Notes: generated from the letters alone by a model not told the origin. Counted from the first letter of the stretch, positions 51,761 through 60,799 are shown. The stretch is 64,000 nt of DNA from CAYPGJ01 sp964638515 (GCA_964638515.1 CAZWZL010000010.1:1-64000); one strand, 5' to 3'. Program-made: numbers and translations.

Positions 51761-52857
51761 TCGCCTGGCTCGCCGTCTGCGCGGCCGCCCTCACGCAATC
51801 CTCCAATCCAGATCCACTCCCGACCATCGAACTGATCGCCGTCGGCCACATCTCCACCTTCACCCGTGCGGACCGGCGCCGCGTCGGCGGCCTGTCAGGC
51901 CTCGCCTTCCACAAGGGCCGTTGGCTCGCCATCACCGACGACAAAGAAGACGCCCCACGCCTGTATGAACTCACGATCCGCGTCGATCCTCGCGCTCGCG
52001 CGATCGACGCCTCCATCTCCAACGTGCTCTCGCTCGATGCGCAAGACCTCACCGATGCCGAGGCCGTGGCCTTCGCCGACGACGCCCTCTACGTCGCGTT
52101 CGAAAGGCCCTGCGCTGTCGCCGCGTTCAGGCTCGAAAACCCTTCACCTCATCAGTCGAACGCCCTGACGGTCCTCCGCCGATTCACCACTCCCGAACCC
52201 GTCGCGTCGATGAGCCGCAAGAACCGCGCGTTCGAATCCGTGCTCGTTCGACCAACCCATCCAACTCCCGAGATCTGGGCGTTCACCGAATCCGCCACCA
52301 ACGCCGACGGGCCCGAAGCGTCCACCACGCAAGGCGCCGTGTCCCGCGCCGTGGTATGGCCGCACGATCGCCCCGATCGCTCGCGCCAGTTCGCCTACGT
52401 CACGCTCCCCAAGCCCCCACACACCCTGGCCATCCTGCCCTCGTACAACTCCCTGGTCGACGCCGTCGCGCTCGACGCCGAACGTCTGCTCACGCTCGAA
52501 CGCTCGTTCTCCGTCGGCGCAGGCTACGACGCCGCCATCCGACGCGTCACCATCAAAGGCGACGAATCCGAGCTCTCAGCCGTCCACTCACTCGTCCCTC
52601 GGCCCCCGGGCCTCACGCCGCTCCACACCGACACCGTCGCAACCCTGCAAGCCCTCGGCGCCCCGTCCACGGCCAACTACGAGGCCATGGCGCTCGGCCC
52701 GCCCATCGATGACGCTCGCGCCGGGCGACTGCTCATCATTCTCGCGGACGACAACTTCGGCGCGGACGGCCAGCCCTCGAACGTCATTCTCGCGCTGCGC
52801 TGGATCGACGCGCCGGCTTCACCGGCTTCGGAGCCGACGCCCGAAGCCGCTCGCTGA
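51757..52857 (+). CDS. Phytase-like esterase family protein
   Basis: This 366-residue exported protein starts at a GTG (51757) that overlaps the previous stop as GTGA, with GGAG eight bases upstream. A signal-like segment (VIAWLAVCAAALTQ) precedes a six-bladed propeller. Family motifs are VGGLSGLAFHKGRWLAITDDKE near the start, DLTDAEAVAFADDALYVAFE, ESVLVRP and DARAGRLLIILADDNFGADG near the end. This pattern is the esterase-like activity of phytase family; substrate unknown. Its 3' end overlaps the end of the minus-strand DUF2325 gene by 74 bases, which is unusual. Confidence 0.82.
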   Translation: MIAWLAVCAAALTQSSNPDPLPTIELIAVGHISTFTRADRRRVGGLSGLAFHKGRWLAITDDKEDAPRLYELTIRVDPRARAIDASISNVLSLDAQDLTDAEAVAFADDALYVAFERPCAVAAFRLENPSPHQSNALTVLRRFTTPEPVASMSRKNRAFESVLVRPTHPTPEIWAFTESATNADGPEASTTQGAVSRAVVWPHDRPDRSRQFAYVTLPKPPHTLAILPSYNSLVDAVALDAERLLTLERSFSVGAGYDAAIRRVTIKGDESELSAVHSLVPRPPGLTPLHTDTVATLQALGAPSTANYEAMALGPPIDDARAGRLLIILADDNFGADGQPSNVILALRWIDAPASPASEPTPEAAR

Positions 52858-54253
52858 TCTGCCCCATCACCTGCAACGCCACCTGCGACGGGCCATACCC
52901 CCCCGGAAGTCGCACAAACGCCTTGCCGTGCTGCTCGCACATCTTCTGAACCTCTCCGTGCGAATGGCTCGTCCAGCGGATCGCCAGCAACACCACGTCG
53001 ACATCGGCGCGCGAAACGTCCGATTCAAAGTTCGTCACGGACTCATGCGGCCGAGTCTCCACCCACCGCAACTGCTCAAGACCCAGCGCGCGCTCCAACG
53101 CCTCCGCCGCTCCCGGACGGCGGGCCCCCCCGATGAGCACGACGACTTTTCCCCGCAGCAGTTCCTCCGCTTCCTTCACCTCCGGCCCCGGCTCCCCCTC
53201 CTGCTCCGCCTCTTCCTCCGCCACGCGCCGGGCCGTGGCGTCGAGAAGTTCCTTGCGCTTCAGCGCCGCTTCGAGCGCGCGACGCTCCTGCTCGTTCAAC
53301 TCCAGCTCCGCCGGCGCGCGATCCGCCAACTCCATCAGGGGGTCCGTCACCTCTCGCGACGTCGCCGGCATCCCCCTCTGGATCATGCCCTCAATCGAAC
53401 TGAACAACTCCTCCCAGTCGCGGCGAGCATCGTCCCCCTCCGAGCCCTCCACCAGACGCTGCGCGTGGTGCTTCGCTCGCTGCTTGAGCGCCGACAACTC
53501 CTTATCACCCGAACGCGCCGCCGCCCACGAGGAACGCAGCCGCTCCGCACGAGCCTTCAGATCCTCCCAGTTCGACGGATCCGCAGGGTCCTCAAGCTTC
53601 ATGTGACGGTCGATGAACACGCGCTGCGCAAACGTCCGATCGCGCAACCACGAAAACGAATCAATCTGGTCGCGGTCCGGCCGAACCCCGATGGCCACCA
53701 GCCCGGCCCGCAGGCCGGACTGACCCTCGGCCAGCATGTAATACAGGTCCTTCGCCGCGGGGCTCACCGTCTCGCCCGCGATCACCATGTCGCGCGCAAG
53801 GTCCGCCACCGTGGCAAGCGCCTCGTAGCACCCCGCCACCCGTTCCAACGCGTCATCTTCAGGAAGCTGCGCGTACGGGTCCAGCATCCACAGGTAGCAG
53901 TCCCGGATCCCCCTCCCGCGCTCAACCAGCGCGGCGTCCCGCGGACGGATGTCGTCCATGAACTCCGCCCCCTCTTCCAAAAGATGGCGACGCTCAACCG
54001 CCCACCGGCACGCCTCGGCCTTCAACCGACACCGCGCCGAAATAACCTCGAGATCACTCGTCGACGCCGGCGCGCGCTCCACCACCGCTCGAGCCGGAGC
54101 CGGACCGCCCCCGTGCTCGCCGCCCCCCTCCGACGCCTCCGTGAGCCAATGTCCCAACGTCCCCAGCGCCTCTCGAACGTCCGCGCGATCCTCCCCCACC
54201 TCGCGCAACGCCTCGATGATCAACCGCAACGCATTCGTGATCGTGTCGTGCAT
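52784..54253 (-). CDS. DUF2325 domain protein with long helical N-terminus
   Basis: This 489-residue cytoplasmic protein ends in a DUF2325 domain (about 385-470): GKVVVLIGGARRPGAAEALERA, then SRADVDVVLLAIRWTSHSHGEVQKMCEQHGKAFVRLPGGYGPSQVALQV. That domain is a small alpha/beta fold found in many bacteria without known function. The first 380 residues are helix-rich, with Glu/Arg runs at 300-385, and carry no recognised motif. The start at 54253 is uncertain; no Shine-Dalgarno is seen. It lies downstream of the release-factor-like gene after 184 bases. The last 24 codons overlap the opposite-strand phytase-like gene. Confidence 0.75.
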   Translation of the reverse strand: MHDTITNALRLIIEALREVGEDRADVREALGTLGHWLTEASEGGGEHGGGPAPARAVVERAPASTSDLEVISARCRLKAEACRWAVERRHLLEEGAEFMDDIRPRDAALVERGRGIRDCYLWMLDPYAQLPEDDALERVAGCYEALATVADLARDMVIAGETVSPAAKDLYYMLAEGQSGLRAGLVAIGVRPDRDQIDSFSWLRDRTFAQRVFIDRHMKLEDPADPSNWEDLKARAERLRSSWAAARSGDKELSALKQRAKHHAQRLVEGSEGDDARRDWEELFSSIEGMIQRGMPATSREVTDPLMELADRAPAELELNEQERRALEAALKRKELLDATARRVAEEEAEQEGEPGPEVKEAEELLRGKVVVLIGGARRPGAAEALERALGLEQLRWVETRPHESVTNFESDVSRADVDVVLLAIRWTSHSHGEVQKMCEQHGKAFVRLPGGYGPSQVALQVMGQISERLRASAPKPVKPARRSSAARE

Positions 54254-54436
54254 TCGATACGCGTGCGCGCGGCCTGGCGCGGACGCTTCTCCTTCACACC
54301 CGGTGCGAATTGACGCCCCGCATCGACCCCCGCAGCAGCCGTCCCCCGAAACTACGAGGGACGCGAAATGCGGCACAGGTTTCCCAAAACCGTCGGGGAA
54401 CAGTATCGCCCTCACCCCCCCGTCGCAACGCCACGC

Positions 54437-54943
54437 CTATCGCAGCTTCCGCAAGCCCAGTTGCACCCTCCCGCCGTTCAACACCGCCAACGCGGGCGGG
54501 TGCTTTCCAACCAGCCTCACCACCTGACTCGCCGTCACACCCAATCGGACTCCGGCCTCACCGGGCTCCCACCCACATTCGGCCAGCACATCCAATGCCT
54601 CAGCCAGCAGTGCCGGGTAATCAGCACTCTTTTCCGAGCATCTCACGCGCCGCGATGCCTCATCCGCGTGCCGCATCCAGGCTTCGCTCCGAATCTCCCC
54701 TCGCGCCACCGGCTCCCGAACGCCCACCGCCAACGCCAGACGCAGCCTCCGCACCGCCACCTTCCGGTTCTCCTCCTGGCTGCGCCGCTCCCCGGCCTGC
54801 CCGATCAGCCCGGTCGCCAGATGCCGGATCTCCACGTGCGTTTCCACCTTGTTTCGATTCTGCCCGCCCGGCCCCGAAGCCCGCCCTCGGATGATCTCAC
54901 ACCCTTTCAATAGCGCATCCTCGCTCCACGTCGCCGGATGCAT
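54437..54943 (-). CDS. Release-factor-like protein with GGQ domain
   Basis: This 168-residue protein has the catalytic RF domain only: SGPGGQNRNKVETHVEIRHL (GGQ at about residues 26-28) and ERRSQEENRKVAVRRLRLAL. The domains that read stop codons are missing. It resembles ArfB/ICT1-type rescue hydrolases, which free stalled ribosomes, but the basic C-terminal tail of ArfB is replaced by a segment of about 60 residues (LAECGWEPGEAGVRLGVTASQVVRLVGKHPPAL) that looks like a helix-turn-helix. It starts 3 bases after tsaD ends, so the two are co-transcribed. Confidence 0.82.
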   Translation of the reverse strand: MHPATWSEDALLKGCEIIRGRASGPGGQNRNKVETHVEIRHLATGLIGQAGERRSQEENRKVAVRRLRLALAVGVREPVARGEIRSEAWMRHADEASRRVRCSEKSADYPALLAEALDVLAECGWEPGEAGVRLGVTASQVVRLVGKHPPALAVLNGGRVQLGLRKLR

Positions 54944-54946
54944 CCC

Positions 54947-56020
54947 TCACCCCCCTCGCGCACGCGACAACGTCGCCTGCGCGCTCAGCGTCAATCCGTC
55001 CTCGCGCCCGCCCTGCCATGACCACCAGCCCGCCGCCGCGATCATCGCCGCGTTATCCACGCAGTGCTCCATCTTGGGCAGCCCGATCCGCACGCCCCGC
55101 CGCTCCCCCAGCAGCCGCAGCTCCTCCCGCAGTCGACGGTTCGCGCTCACGCCCCCTCCCACCACCACCGATCTGGCCCGCCCGCCCATCGACTCCATCG
55201 CGCGCTCGATCTTCAGCACCACCGCGCGGCTCGCGGCGCGCTGGAAACTCGCGGCCACATCGGCCCGCTCCTCACGGCTCAACGCCGTGTACTCGCGCTC
55301 GAACACCCCACCCGGCGCGGGCAGTCCACGGATCGCGTACAGCGCCGCCGTCTTCAGCCCGCTGAACGAAAAGTCCAGCGAATCCCCTCCCAAACGACTG
55401 ATCGGAAAGTTGTGCGCGCGGTCATTTCCTGTCTGCGCGAGCGCATCGAGCGCCGGCCCGGCCGGGTGCGAAAGCCCCAGCATCGCGCCGACCTTGTCGT
55501 ACGCCTCGCCGATCGCGTCGTCGATGGTGTGTCCGATCTCGCGCGCGTCGTCCGGGCCGCGCCATTCGAACAGGCTGGTGTGGCCGCCGCTGACGACGAG
55601 GCCGACGGCCGGGGCCCAGTCAGGCCAGTCCTGACGGGGCTGGCCGGGGGATTGGAGAAAGGGCCCGAGGAGGTGGGCGCGGACGTGATCGACGCCCACA
55701 ATCGGCCTTTGGAGGGCCCAGGCGAGCCCTTTGGCCATGGAAACGCCCACGACGAGGGAGCCGATGAGCCCCGGGCGGTTGCCCACGGCGACCATGGAAA
55801 CGTCGGAAAGGTCGATGTTCGCGGCGCCCAGAGTGTTCGCCAGAACCCCCGATAGACGCTCCACGTGCGCACGACTCGCGATTTCGGGGACCACGCCCCC
55901 GTACTCCTCGTGGAGGGCGTGCTGGGACCAGACGACGGACGAGAGAACTTCCCAGCCGTCGCGCACCACGGCGCAGGCGGTCTCATCGCAGGACGTTTCG
56001 ATGCCGAGGGCGAGTGACAC
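54947..56020 (-). CDS. tsaD: TsaD tRNA threonylcarbamoyltransferase
   Basis: This 357-residue enzyme transfers the threonylcarbamoyl group to A37 of ANN-decoding tRNAs, together with TsaB and TsaE. Motifs are LGIETSCDETACAVV at the N-terminus, HVRAH (His-x3-His metal pair), VSGGHTSLF, and VVVGGGVSANRRLRE, with LDFSFSGLKTA. The gene is intact and of usual length. It follows the S41 protease gene by 9 bases and precedes the release-factor-like gene by 3. The base composition of the plus strand shifts inside this gene from C-rich to G-rich. Confidence 0.95.
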   Translation of the reverse strand: MSLALGIETSCDETACAVVRDGWEVLSSVVWSQHALHEEYGGVVPEIASRAHVERLSGVLANTLGAANIDLSDVSMVAVGNRPGLIGSLVVGVSMAKGLAWALQRPIVGVDHVRAHLLGPFLQSPGQPRQDWPDWAPAVGLVVSGGHTSLFEWRGPDDAREIGHTIDDAIGEAYDKVGAMLGLSHPAGPALDALAQTGNDRAHNFPISRLGGDSLDFSFSGLKTAALYAIRGLPAPGGVFEREYTALSREERADVAASFQRAASRAVVLKIERAMESMGGRARSVVVGGGVSANRRLREELRLLGERRGVRIGLPKMEHCVDNAAMIAAAGWWSWQGGREDGLTLSAQATLSRARGG

Positions 56021-56029
56021 GCGGCTTGC

Positions 56030-57655
56030 TCAGGGCGCCTTGGCGGGCGGAGCGTCGGACTTTTCCACAGGCGCATCCATCAGCCAGCGGCCCAGACCTT
56101 CGCCGGTGATGCGGAGGCGCGCGATCTCGGCGCCCTTGGCGTCCTTGACGATGAGTTCGCCCCCGGAGAGTTTGACGTTCTCGGGGAGCATGGCCGCGGG
56201 CTCGGGCGTGGCGCCGCCGTCTTCCAGCGCGAGCAGTCGGCGGTCGACGCGGTCCATCTCGCGGAGGAGGCGCTCGCGGACCTGCTGGAGGCGGCGCGCT
56301 TCGCCGTGCGCGGCTTCCTTCTGAGGCTCCACGCCGCCGACCTCGGGCCACTCGCCGGACTTCTGCTTGGAGCGGAGGGCTTCGACGGCCGCGGCGAGCT
56401 GCTTGTCCCTGAGGCGCGCGAGCACCCACGAGGCCTCGCCCCACTTCTCGCCGTTGCTCTCGCGCGGGCGGACGATCTCCTCTTCGCGCCGCGTCTGGAG
56501 CATGGAGGAGTATTCCTCGTCGGTCATGGGGACGTAGAAGCCGGGGGTGGGATCGACGCCCCAGACGGTGGAGTCGTCCTTGCGATGGATGAGTCTTCCG
56601 GAGGGGAGGTGGTAGTACTGCTCGGTGAGCTTGAGTTGTCCGGCGCCCGAGGGAAGCGCCAGGATGGTCTGCACGCTGCCCTTGCCGAAGGTTCGTTCGC
56701 CGAGCGCCACCGCGCGGCCCTGCTCGGCCAGCGCACCGGAGACGATCTCGCTCGCTGAGGCGCTGTGTCGGTTGATGAGCACGACGACGTCGAAGTCGGG
56801 GAGTGTGCCCTCCTCGCGCGCGGTGAACTTCTGCTCGCCCTGCGTTCGTCCCTTCGTCGTCACGATCACGCCGTCTTTCAGGAACAAGTCGGCCACGTCC
56901 ACCGCCGTGGAAAGCAGCCCGCCCGGGTTGAACCGCAGATCGAACACGAGGCCCTTCATGCCCTGGGCCGCGAGCTCCCTGAGGACGCGCTCGGTGTCCT
57001 CTCCCGCGGCCTGCGTGAACTGCGTCATGCGGACGTACGCGATCCTGGACTCCTGATCGAGCCAGAAGTCCCAGTGGTCGTTGACGCGGTGGACGCCCTT
57101 CACGGTGGGCGTCTGGATCTGCGCGCGGGTCATGGTGACGTCGAAGCGTTTGCCGGCGCGTTCGATGGTGGCCGTGACCTTCGTGCCGGGCTGGCCGGTG
57201 AGGAGGGCGACGCAGTCCTCGACGTCCTTGTTCTGGGTGGAGGCGCCGTCGATGGCGACGATGCGGTCCCCCGCCATGACGCCGGCGCGGTAGGCGGGGG
57301 CGTCTTCGAAGGGGCTGACGATGATGAGCCAGCCGTCTTCCATGCGGACCTCGGCGCCGACGCCGACGTATTGGCCGCGCATCTGCTTGTCGAACTCGGC
57401 GGTGTCGCGCGTGGGGACGAACTCGGTGTAGGGGTCTCCGACGGAGTCGACCATGCCTCGGATGGCGCCCTCGAGCATGGCCTTCTTGTCGGGCTCCTCG
57501 ACGTAGTGCTGCGTGAGGACGGCGTAGACGTCGACGACGGGGTCGAACCAGGAGTAGGCGGACTGCTTGGAGGCGAGGGAGGCGGAGAGACCGACGAGGA
57601 GGGAGCCGAGGAAGACGAGGGCGCCGAGGCGGATGGCTTTGGATCGGTTGGTCAC
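56030..57655 (-). CDS. S41 family C-terminal processing peptidase
   Basis: This 541-residue secreted protease has a signal-anchor (about 8-28), a PDZ domain (about 90-180, RGQYVGVGAEVRMEDGWLIIV) and the S41 domain with catalytic Ser300 in RHSASASEIV and Lys325 in RTFGKGSVQT. A charged C-terminal region with coiled-coil character (about 390-480) and an unassigned end follow. CtpA-like enzymes process or degrade periplasmic proteins. GTG 57655 has AAGGAG about nine bases upstream. It heads an operon with tsaD. Confidence 0.9.
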   Translation of the reverse strand: MTNRSKAIRLGALVFLGSLLVGLSASLASKQSAYSWFDPVVDVYAVLTQHYVEEPDKKAMLEGAIRGMVDSVGDPYTEFVPTRDTAEFDKQMRGQYVGVGAEVRMEDGWLIIVSPFEDAPAYRAGVMAGDRIVAIDGASTQNKDVEDCVALLTGQPGTKVTATIERAGKRFDVTMTRAQIQTPTVKGVHRVNDHWDFWLDQESRIAYVRMTQFTQAAGEDTERVLRELAAQGMKGLVFDLRFNPGGLLSTAVDVADLFLKDGVIVTTKGRTQGEQKFTAREEGTLPDFDVVVLINRHSASASEIVSGALAEQGRAVALGERTFGKGSVQTILALPSGAGQLKLTEQYYHLPSGRLIHRKDDSTVWGVDPTPGFYVPMTDEEYSSMLQTRREEEIVRPRESNGEKWGEASWVLARLRDKQLAAAVEALRSKQKSGEWPEVGGVEPQKEAAHGEARRLQQVRERLLREMDRVDRRLLALEDGGATPEPAAMLPENVKLSGGELIVKDAKGAEIARLRITGEGLGRWLMDAPVEKSDAPPAKAP

Positions 57656-57750
57656 GCCGTGGGTCTCCTTGGCTGCATCACGAGCGGTTCATAGTACGTC
57701 GCGCGGGGGGCGCGGCGATCGGCTGGAGACGTGCCGCGTCGGCGGGCGGG

Positions 57751-57788
57751 CAAAAACAGGGCGACCCGCGCATCTGGGCGCGGGTCGC
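57751..57788 (-). terminator. Rho-independent terminator for the interrupted dockerin gene
   Basis: GCGACCCGCG (57761-57770) pairs with CGCGGGTCGC (57779-57788), and the minus strand continues CCTGTTTTTG. It is 24 bases past 57812, so it supports a gene that extends to 57812. Confidence 0.85.
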
Positions 57789-57811
57789 GGGGAGTATTCG
57801 AGCAGGAGGGC

Positions 57812-59425
57812 TTAGTTGGGGTTCGAGGCGATAACGGAGAGAAGGGTGTCGAGGTCGGTGCTGTTCGTCGCCGAGTCGCGATTGAGGTCGCTGGGGGCAA
57901 CGAGCCAGTTCACCGCGTCGAGCAGGTTCACGCTGTTGTCGCGGTTGACGTCGAACGCCATGAGCATTTCCATGCTGCAGGCATCGACCAGCGTGAGGGT
58001 GTAGGTGAAATCGCGTACGGCGGGAGACAGATACACATCTTTGCACGTAAGGCGAGTGCCGTTGCGCGTGATGCGCTACGTGCCCAGCGGCCAGCCCGTG
58101 CCGTTGTCTCGCTCGATCTTGATCTCCCGATCACCCGTGGAAGCGACGGGGAGCGTCTTGAAATCAGACGTGACGTCGGCGTACCCGCCGCCGGTATCGA
58201 GTTCGACGGTGACGTCACAGGCCGTGCCCGTGCCGGTGTTGGTCGGCGTGACGGGGCCGTAGAAGCGGAGCGTGGCGGACGTGAAGTAGTAGGTGCACGG
58301 CGGGTCTTCGATGATGGAGGAGGGGTCGACGCCGTAGCCCGTCGTGGTCGTCCCGGTGACAGGCTTGCAAGACTCGTCGTGGATCGTGAATCGAGCGACA
58401 CCAGCGGAGCCGCCGCCGACTGCCGAGGCTGTGTTCATGTATTCGGGCTCGTTGGATAATTGCACATTGTTCAGAAACACCTTTCCAGCCCATGTGCCCG
58501 ACGTGTTAGACGCGTTGAATATGACTTGACCAACAAGCCCGGCGTCGGGCAGATTGATATCCGCATCTGCATTCAGCGAGCCCGCGACAATAATCTTCCT
58601 ATCCATCACGCTCTGCATCGTGACGTCCGCCGAGAGACTGCCGCCTGTCACGAAGAGCCCTGGATCAGTCACGCCCGTGAACGTGGTAAATCGATCGCAC
58701 TTAATCGAACCTGTTACGACACTGCCAGCAGAACCAATTCGACCAATATCACCGGTCACGTTATACTGATTTGCATCGATCGTAGCGTAGATGCTGCCGC
58801 CGGCAAGAATTCGCCGAATGTTGTCTCGTGCAAAGATATTGACGACCGAGAATGTCGATCCAATGTCGCCGCCCACATCGACTTCGTCGACGTAGCCGTA
58901 CGGCGCCGTAACGCTTCCCAGAAGATTGCCAGCGACTTTCAGTTTCGTAATTACGGACAACTCGCCCCCGGCACGTTCCACCGCGGTGACCGGACCGAGA
59001 CAGTTGCCTCTAATGTCGCTATCGACCAGATTGGTTGTGTTGATGATGCCAACGTTGCCGTCGACCCTCAGCATAAAGATGACCATCACTCTCGTATTGT
59101 TAATGCGAGACACTTCGTCGATGCTATCGAACGTGCCAGTCCCATGCTCAATTCGGACACCGGCCGACTGCCCCGCACTGCTGTTGTTGAACACCCGAAT
59201 GTATTCGATCTTTTCGTTCGCTTGCGTTGCCTGAATTCGCCACTGAGTCGGACTCGAATTGTCAGTGGATGTCAGGCGAATGCGCCACTTGCCATTCACC
59301 AGCTCCTGCTCATCGATCGACCCGCAACATCCGTCGATCCGCTGCACTGAGATGCGCGCATGTCCTGCGCTGCAAAGCAACGCAAGCAACGCCACGATCG
59401 CCACGCTCCCTCGCACACACGTCAT
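57812..59425 (-). pseudogene. Secreted dockerin-tail protein interrupted by an in-frame TAG
   Basis: ATG 59425 (MTCVRGS) has a perfect AAGGAG, a signal peptide (about 1-24) and an open frame to a TAG at 58076-58078 (residue 450). The same frame continues beyond that codon without another stop for 87 codons to 57812: RITRNGTRLTCKDVYLSP leads into DVNRDNSVNLLDAVNWL and SDLNRDSATNSTDLDTLL, a dockerin-like tail. A TAC or TAT codon changed to TAG would explain this. The body (GGDIGSTFSVVNIF and similar) is unrecognised beta-rich sequence. It is lower in GC than its neighbours. The start overlaps the SUMF1-like stop (ATGA). Confidence 0.8.
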
Positions 59426-60483
59426 CGTTTTCTCCTTGCTCTCAGGCCGAGACACATCAGGACCATCATTCCAGAACTCGGCGCCGGAACGACGGATGCG
59501 ATTCGAAACCCTTCTGAGCCGAACGCGGGGCTGGCCGTGCCGTAGACTTCGACACGGTCAACGACGTACGAATACTCCCCCATCCCGGACCGCGACCCTC
59601 GGATCTCGCGACCTCGCCCGACCTCTCCGGGCACGGGCCAGCCTTCCGTCCATTCGCGCTGACCGCCGGAAATATCGAGCAAGCCCCACGGCCGGTTGAC
59701 GTCGGGATACGCGCCGATGGGAATGGGGTCTCCCGGTTCGATGACGGGGGCGCCGGTCTGGGCGCCGGGCTCTCCGGGGCGGCCGCCCACGAGCGGGACG
59801 TCGCTCGCGTTGGGATATCGCCAGTAGCCCTCCAAGCCCGGCCCGTAGCGGTTTGGATCGTAGTACGCGGCTTTCACCCACTCGTCGACGGAGGGAATCC
59901 AGTACGACGCGCCGGGCGAGCGGACGGCCTGGTCGTTGTATGTGCCGTCGGGATTGCGGGTAAACGTTGAAGTCTCGTACGCGCCGGACTGGAAGGCTTC
60001 AACGTGGCTCGCCCTGCCATTGTGAAGCCAGTTGCAGTAGCGCGCGGCGTACCGCCAGCCGATCGTGACCGCATAAGGATGCTCACCCGGAGCCAGCTGG
60101 TATTGCGGAACACCATTCGAGAATCCCACGTGATAGATGAACCCGCTGCCCATGAATTCGTTGCGAACGTAGTCGTCGCCGACATAGGGCGCGTAGGCGC
60201 GGACGAACTCGAACCATTGGTCGATCGTGACTTCGGTGGTCGCGATGCGATAGGTGTAGCTCACGCCGCCGAGGGACCGATCCGGATTTGTCGGGGTCTC
60301 GAAGGGCAGCGTGGCGCGGTTGCCCGGAGCGCCGATGGTCGCCCACTGCCAGTGATAGTCGGGTGGAACGATCGCGCCGGCGCGGGCGGGCTTCGAAGCG
60401 AGCAAGCTCGTCGCGGCCAGCCCGAGCGCGAGCGACAGCGTCGCGGCGCCCTTCACGAATCCGGAAGTCGAGATGTGGTTCAT
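59422..60483 (-). CDS. SUMF1-like (formylglycine-generating-type) protein with PEP-CTERM-like tail
   Basis: This 353-residue exported protein has a signal peptide (about 13-35). The SUMF1/FGE-like fold shows YRIATTEVTIDQWFEFVRAYAP, AARYCNWLHNG, SYWIPSVDEWVKAAYYDP, YPNASDVPLVG and WGLLDISGGQREWTEG. Most bacterial members lack the catalytic cysteines of real formylglycine-generating enzymes and act as binding domains; no cysteine pair is evident here. It ends VVPAPSSGMMVLMCLGLRARRKR, a PEP-CTERM-type tail. ATG 60483 has AGGAG upstream. Its stop overlaps the start of the interrupted dockerin gene. Confidence 0.85.
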   Translation of the reverse strand: MNHISTSGFVKGAATLSLALGLAATSLLASKPARAGAIVPPDYHWQWATIGAPGNRATLPFETPTNPDRSLGGVSYTYRIATTEVTIDQWFEFVRAYAPYVGDDYVRNEFMGSGFIYHVGFSNGVPQYQLAPGEHPYAVTIGWRYAARYCNWLHNGRASHVEAFQSGAYETSTFTRNPDGTYNDQAVRSPGASYWIPSVDEWVKAAYYDPNRYGPGLEGYWRYPNASDVPLVGGRPGEPGAQTGAPVIEPGDPIPIGAYPDVNRPWGLLDISGGQREWTEGWPVPGEVGRGREIRGSRSGMGEYSYVVDRVEVYGTASPAFGSEGFRIASVVPAPSSGMMVLMCLGLRARRKR

Positions 60484-60799
60484 GAGTCCCGGCTCCTGTG
60501 TCGGAGGGAAGGTCTCATGCCCGTGGTGGGCCGTCGAGAGCAACTTGAACGATTCGTGATTGTGCTTCACGTGATGGGCGAGGCGGAGGTTCGTGGGCAT
60601 CAGGTAGATCGGCGTGTGGGGGTGAGGGGGCTTGAGGAACGGAGAGTCAGGGGAGGAATGCAGAGGAGCCCCCCTCCGATTCGCGCCTGCGGCGCCAATC
60701 ACCTCCCCCGCGCTCGCTTCCGTGAAGCGAGCGGAGGGAGGGATTGATGCAGGGCGCGGCCAGGCCCACCTGAGGGGTTCGACCTAGACTCAGCCCTTC
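60484..60799. other. Intergenic region between divergent SUMF1-like and hflX genes
   Basis: This 316-base interval carries the long hairpin at 60702-60741. No gene is supported. Promoters for both divergent genes should be here. Confidence 0.5.
60702..60741. repeat. Long imperfect hairpin upstream of hflX
   Basis: CGCTCGCTTC (60711-60720) and GAAGCGAGCG (60724-60733) with CGT between form a core. CCTCCC and GGGAGG extend the stem outward past one bulge and one mismatch. It may be a regulatory leader element or a repetitive palindrome. Confidence 0.5.

Noticed and set aside
55053..56069. Firm call of a chromosomal origin in tsaD
   Set aside because: Only two imperfectly placed DnaA-box-like sequences and a skew change are visible; there is no AT-rich region and no dnaA, dnaN or parAB genes.
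57812..58036. A separate small gene made of the dockerin tail alone
   Set aside because: It is in the same frame as the upstream gene, separated only by one TAG and 13 open codons, and starts at an internal GTG without a ribosome binding site.
57751..59425. Possible recoding of TAG as an amino acid in this organism
   Set aside because: No other gene here needs TAG readthrough, and gspG appears to end normally at TAG (44432-44434); a point mutation or sequencing error is simpler.
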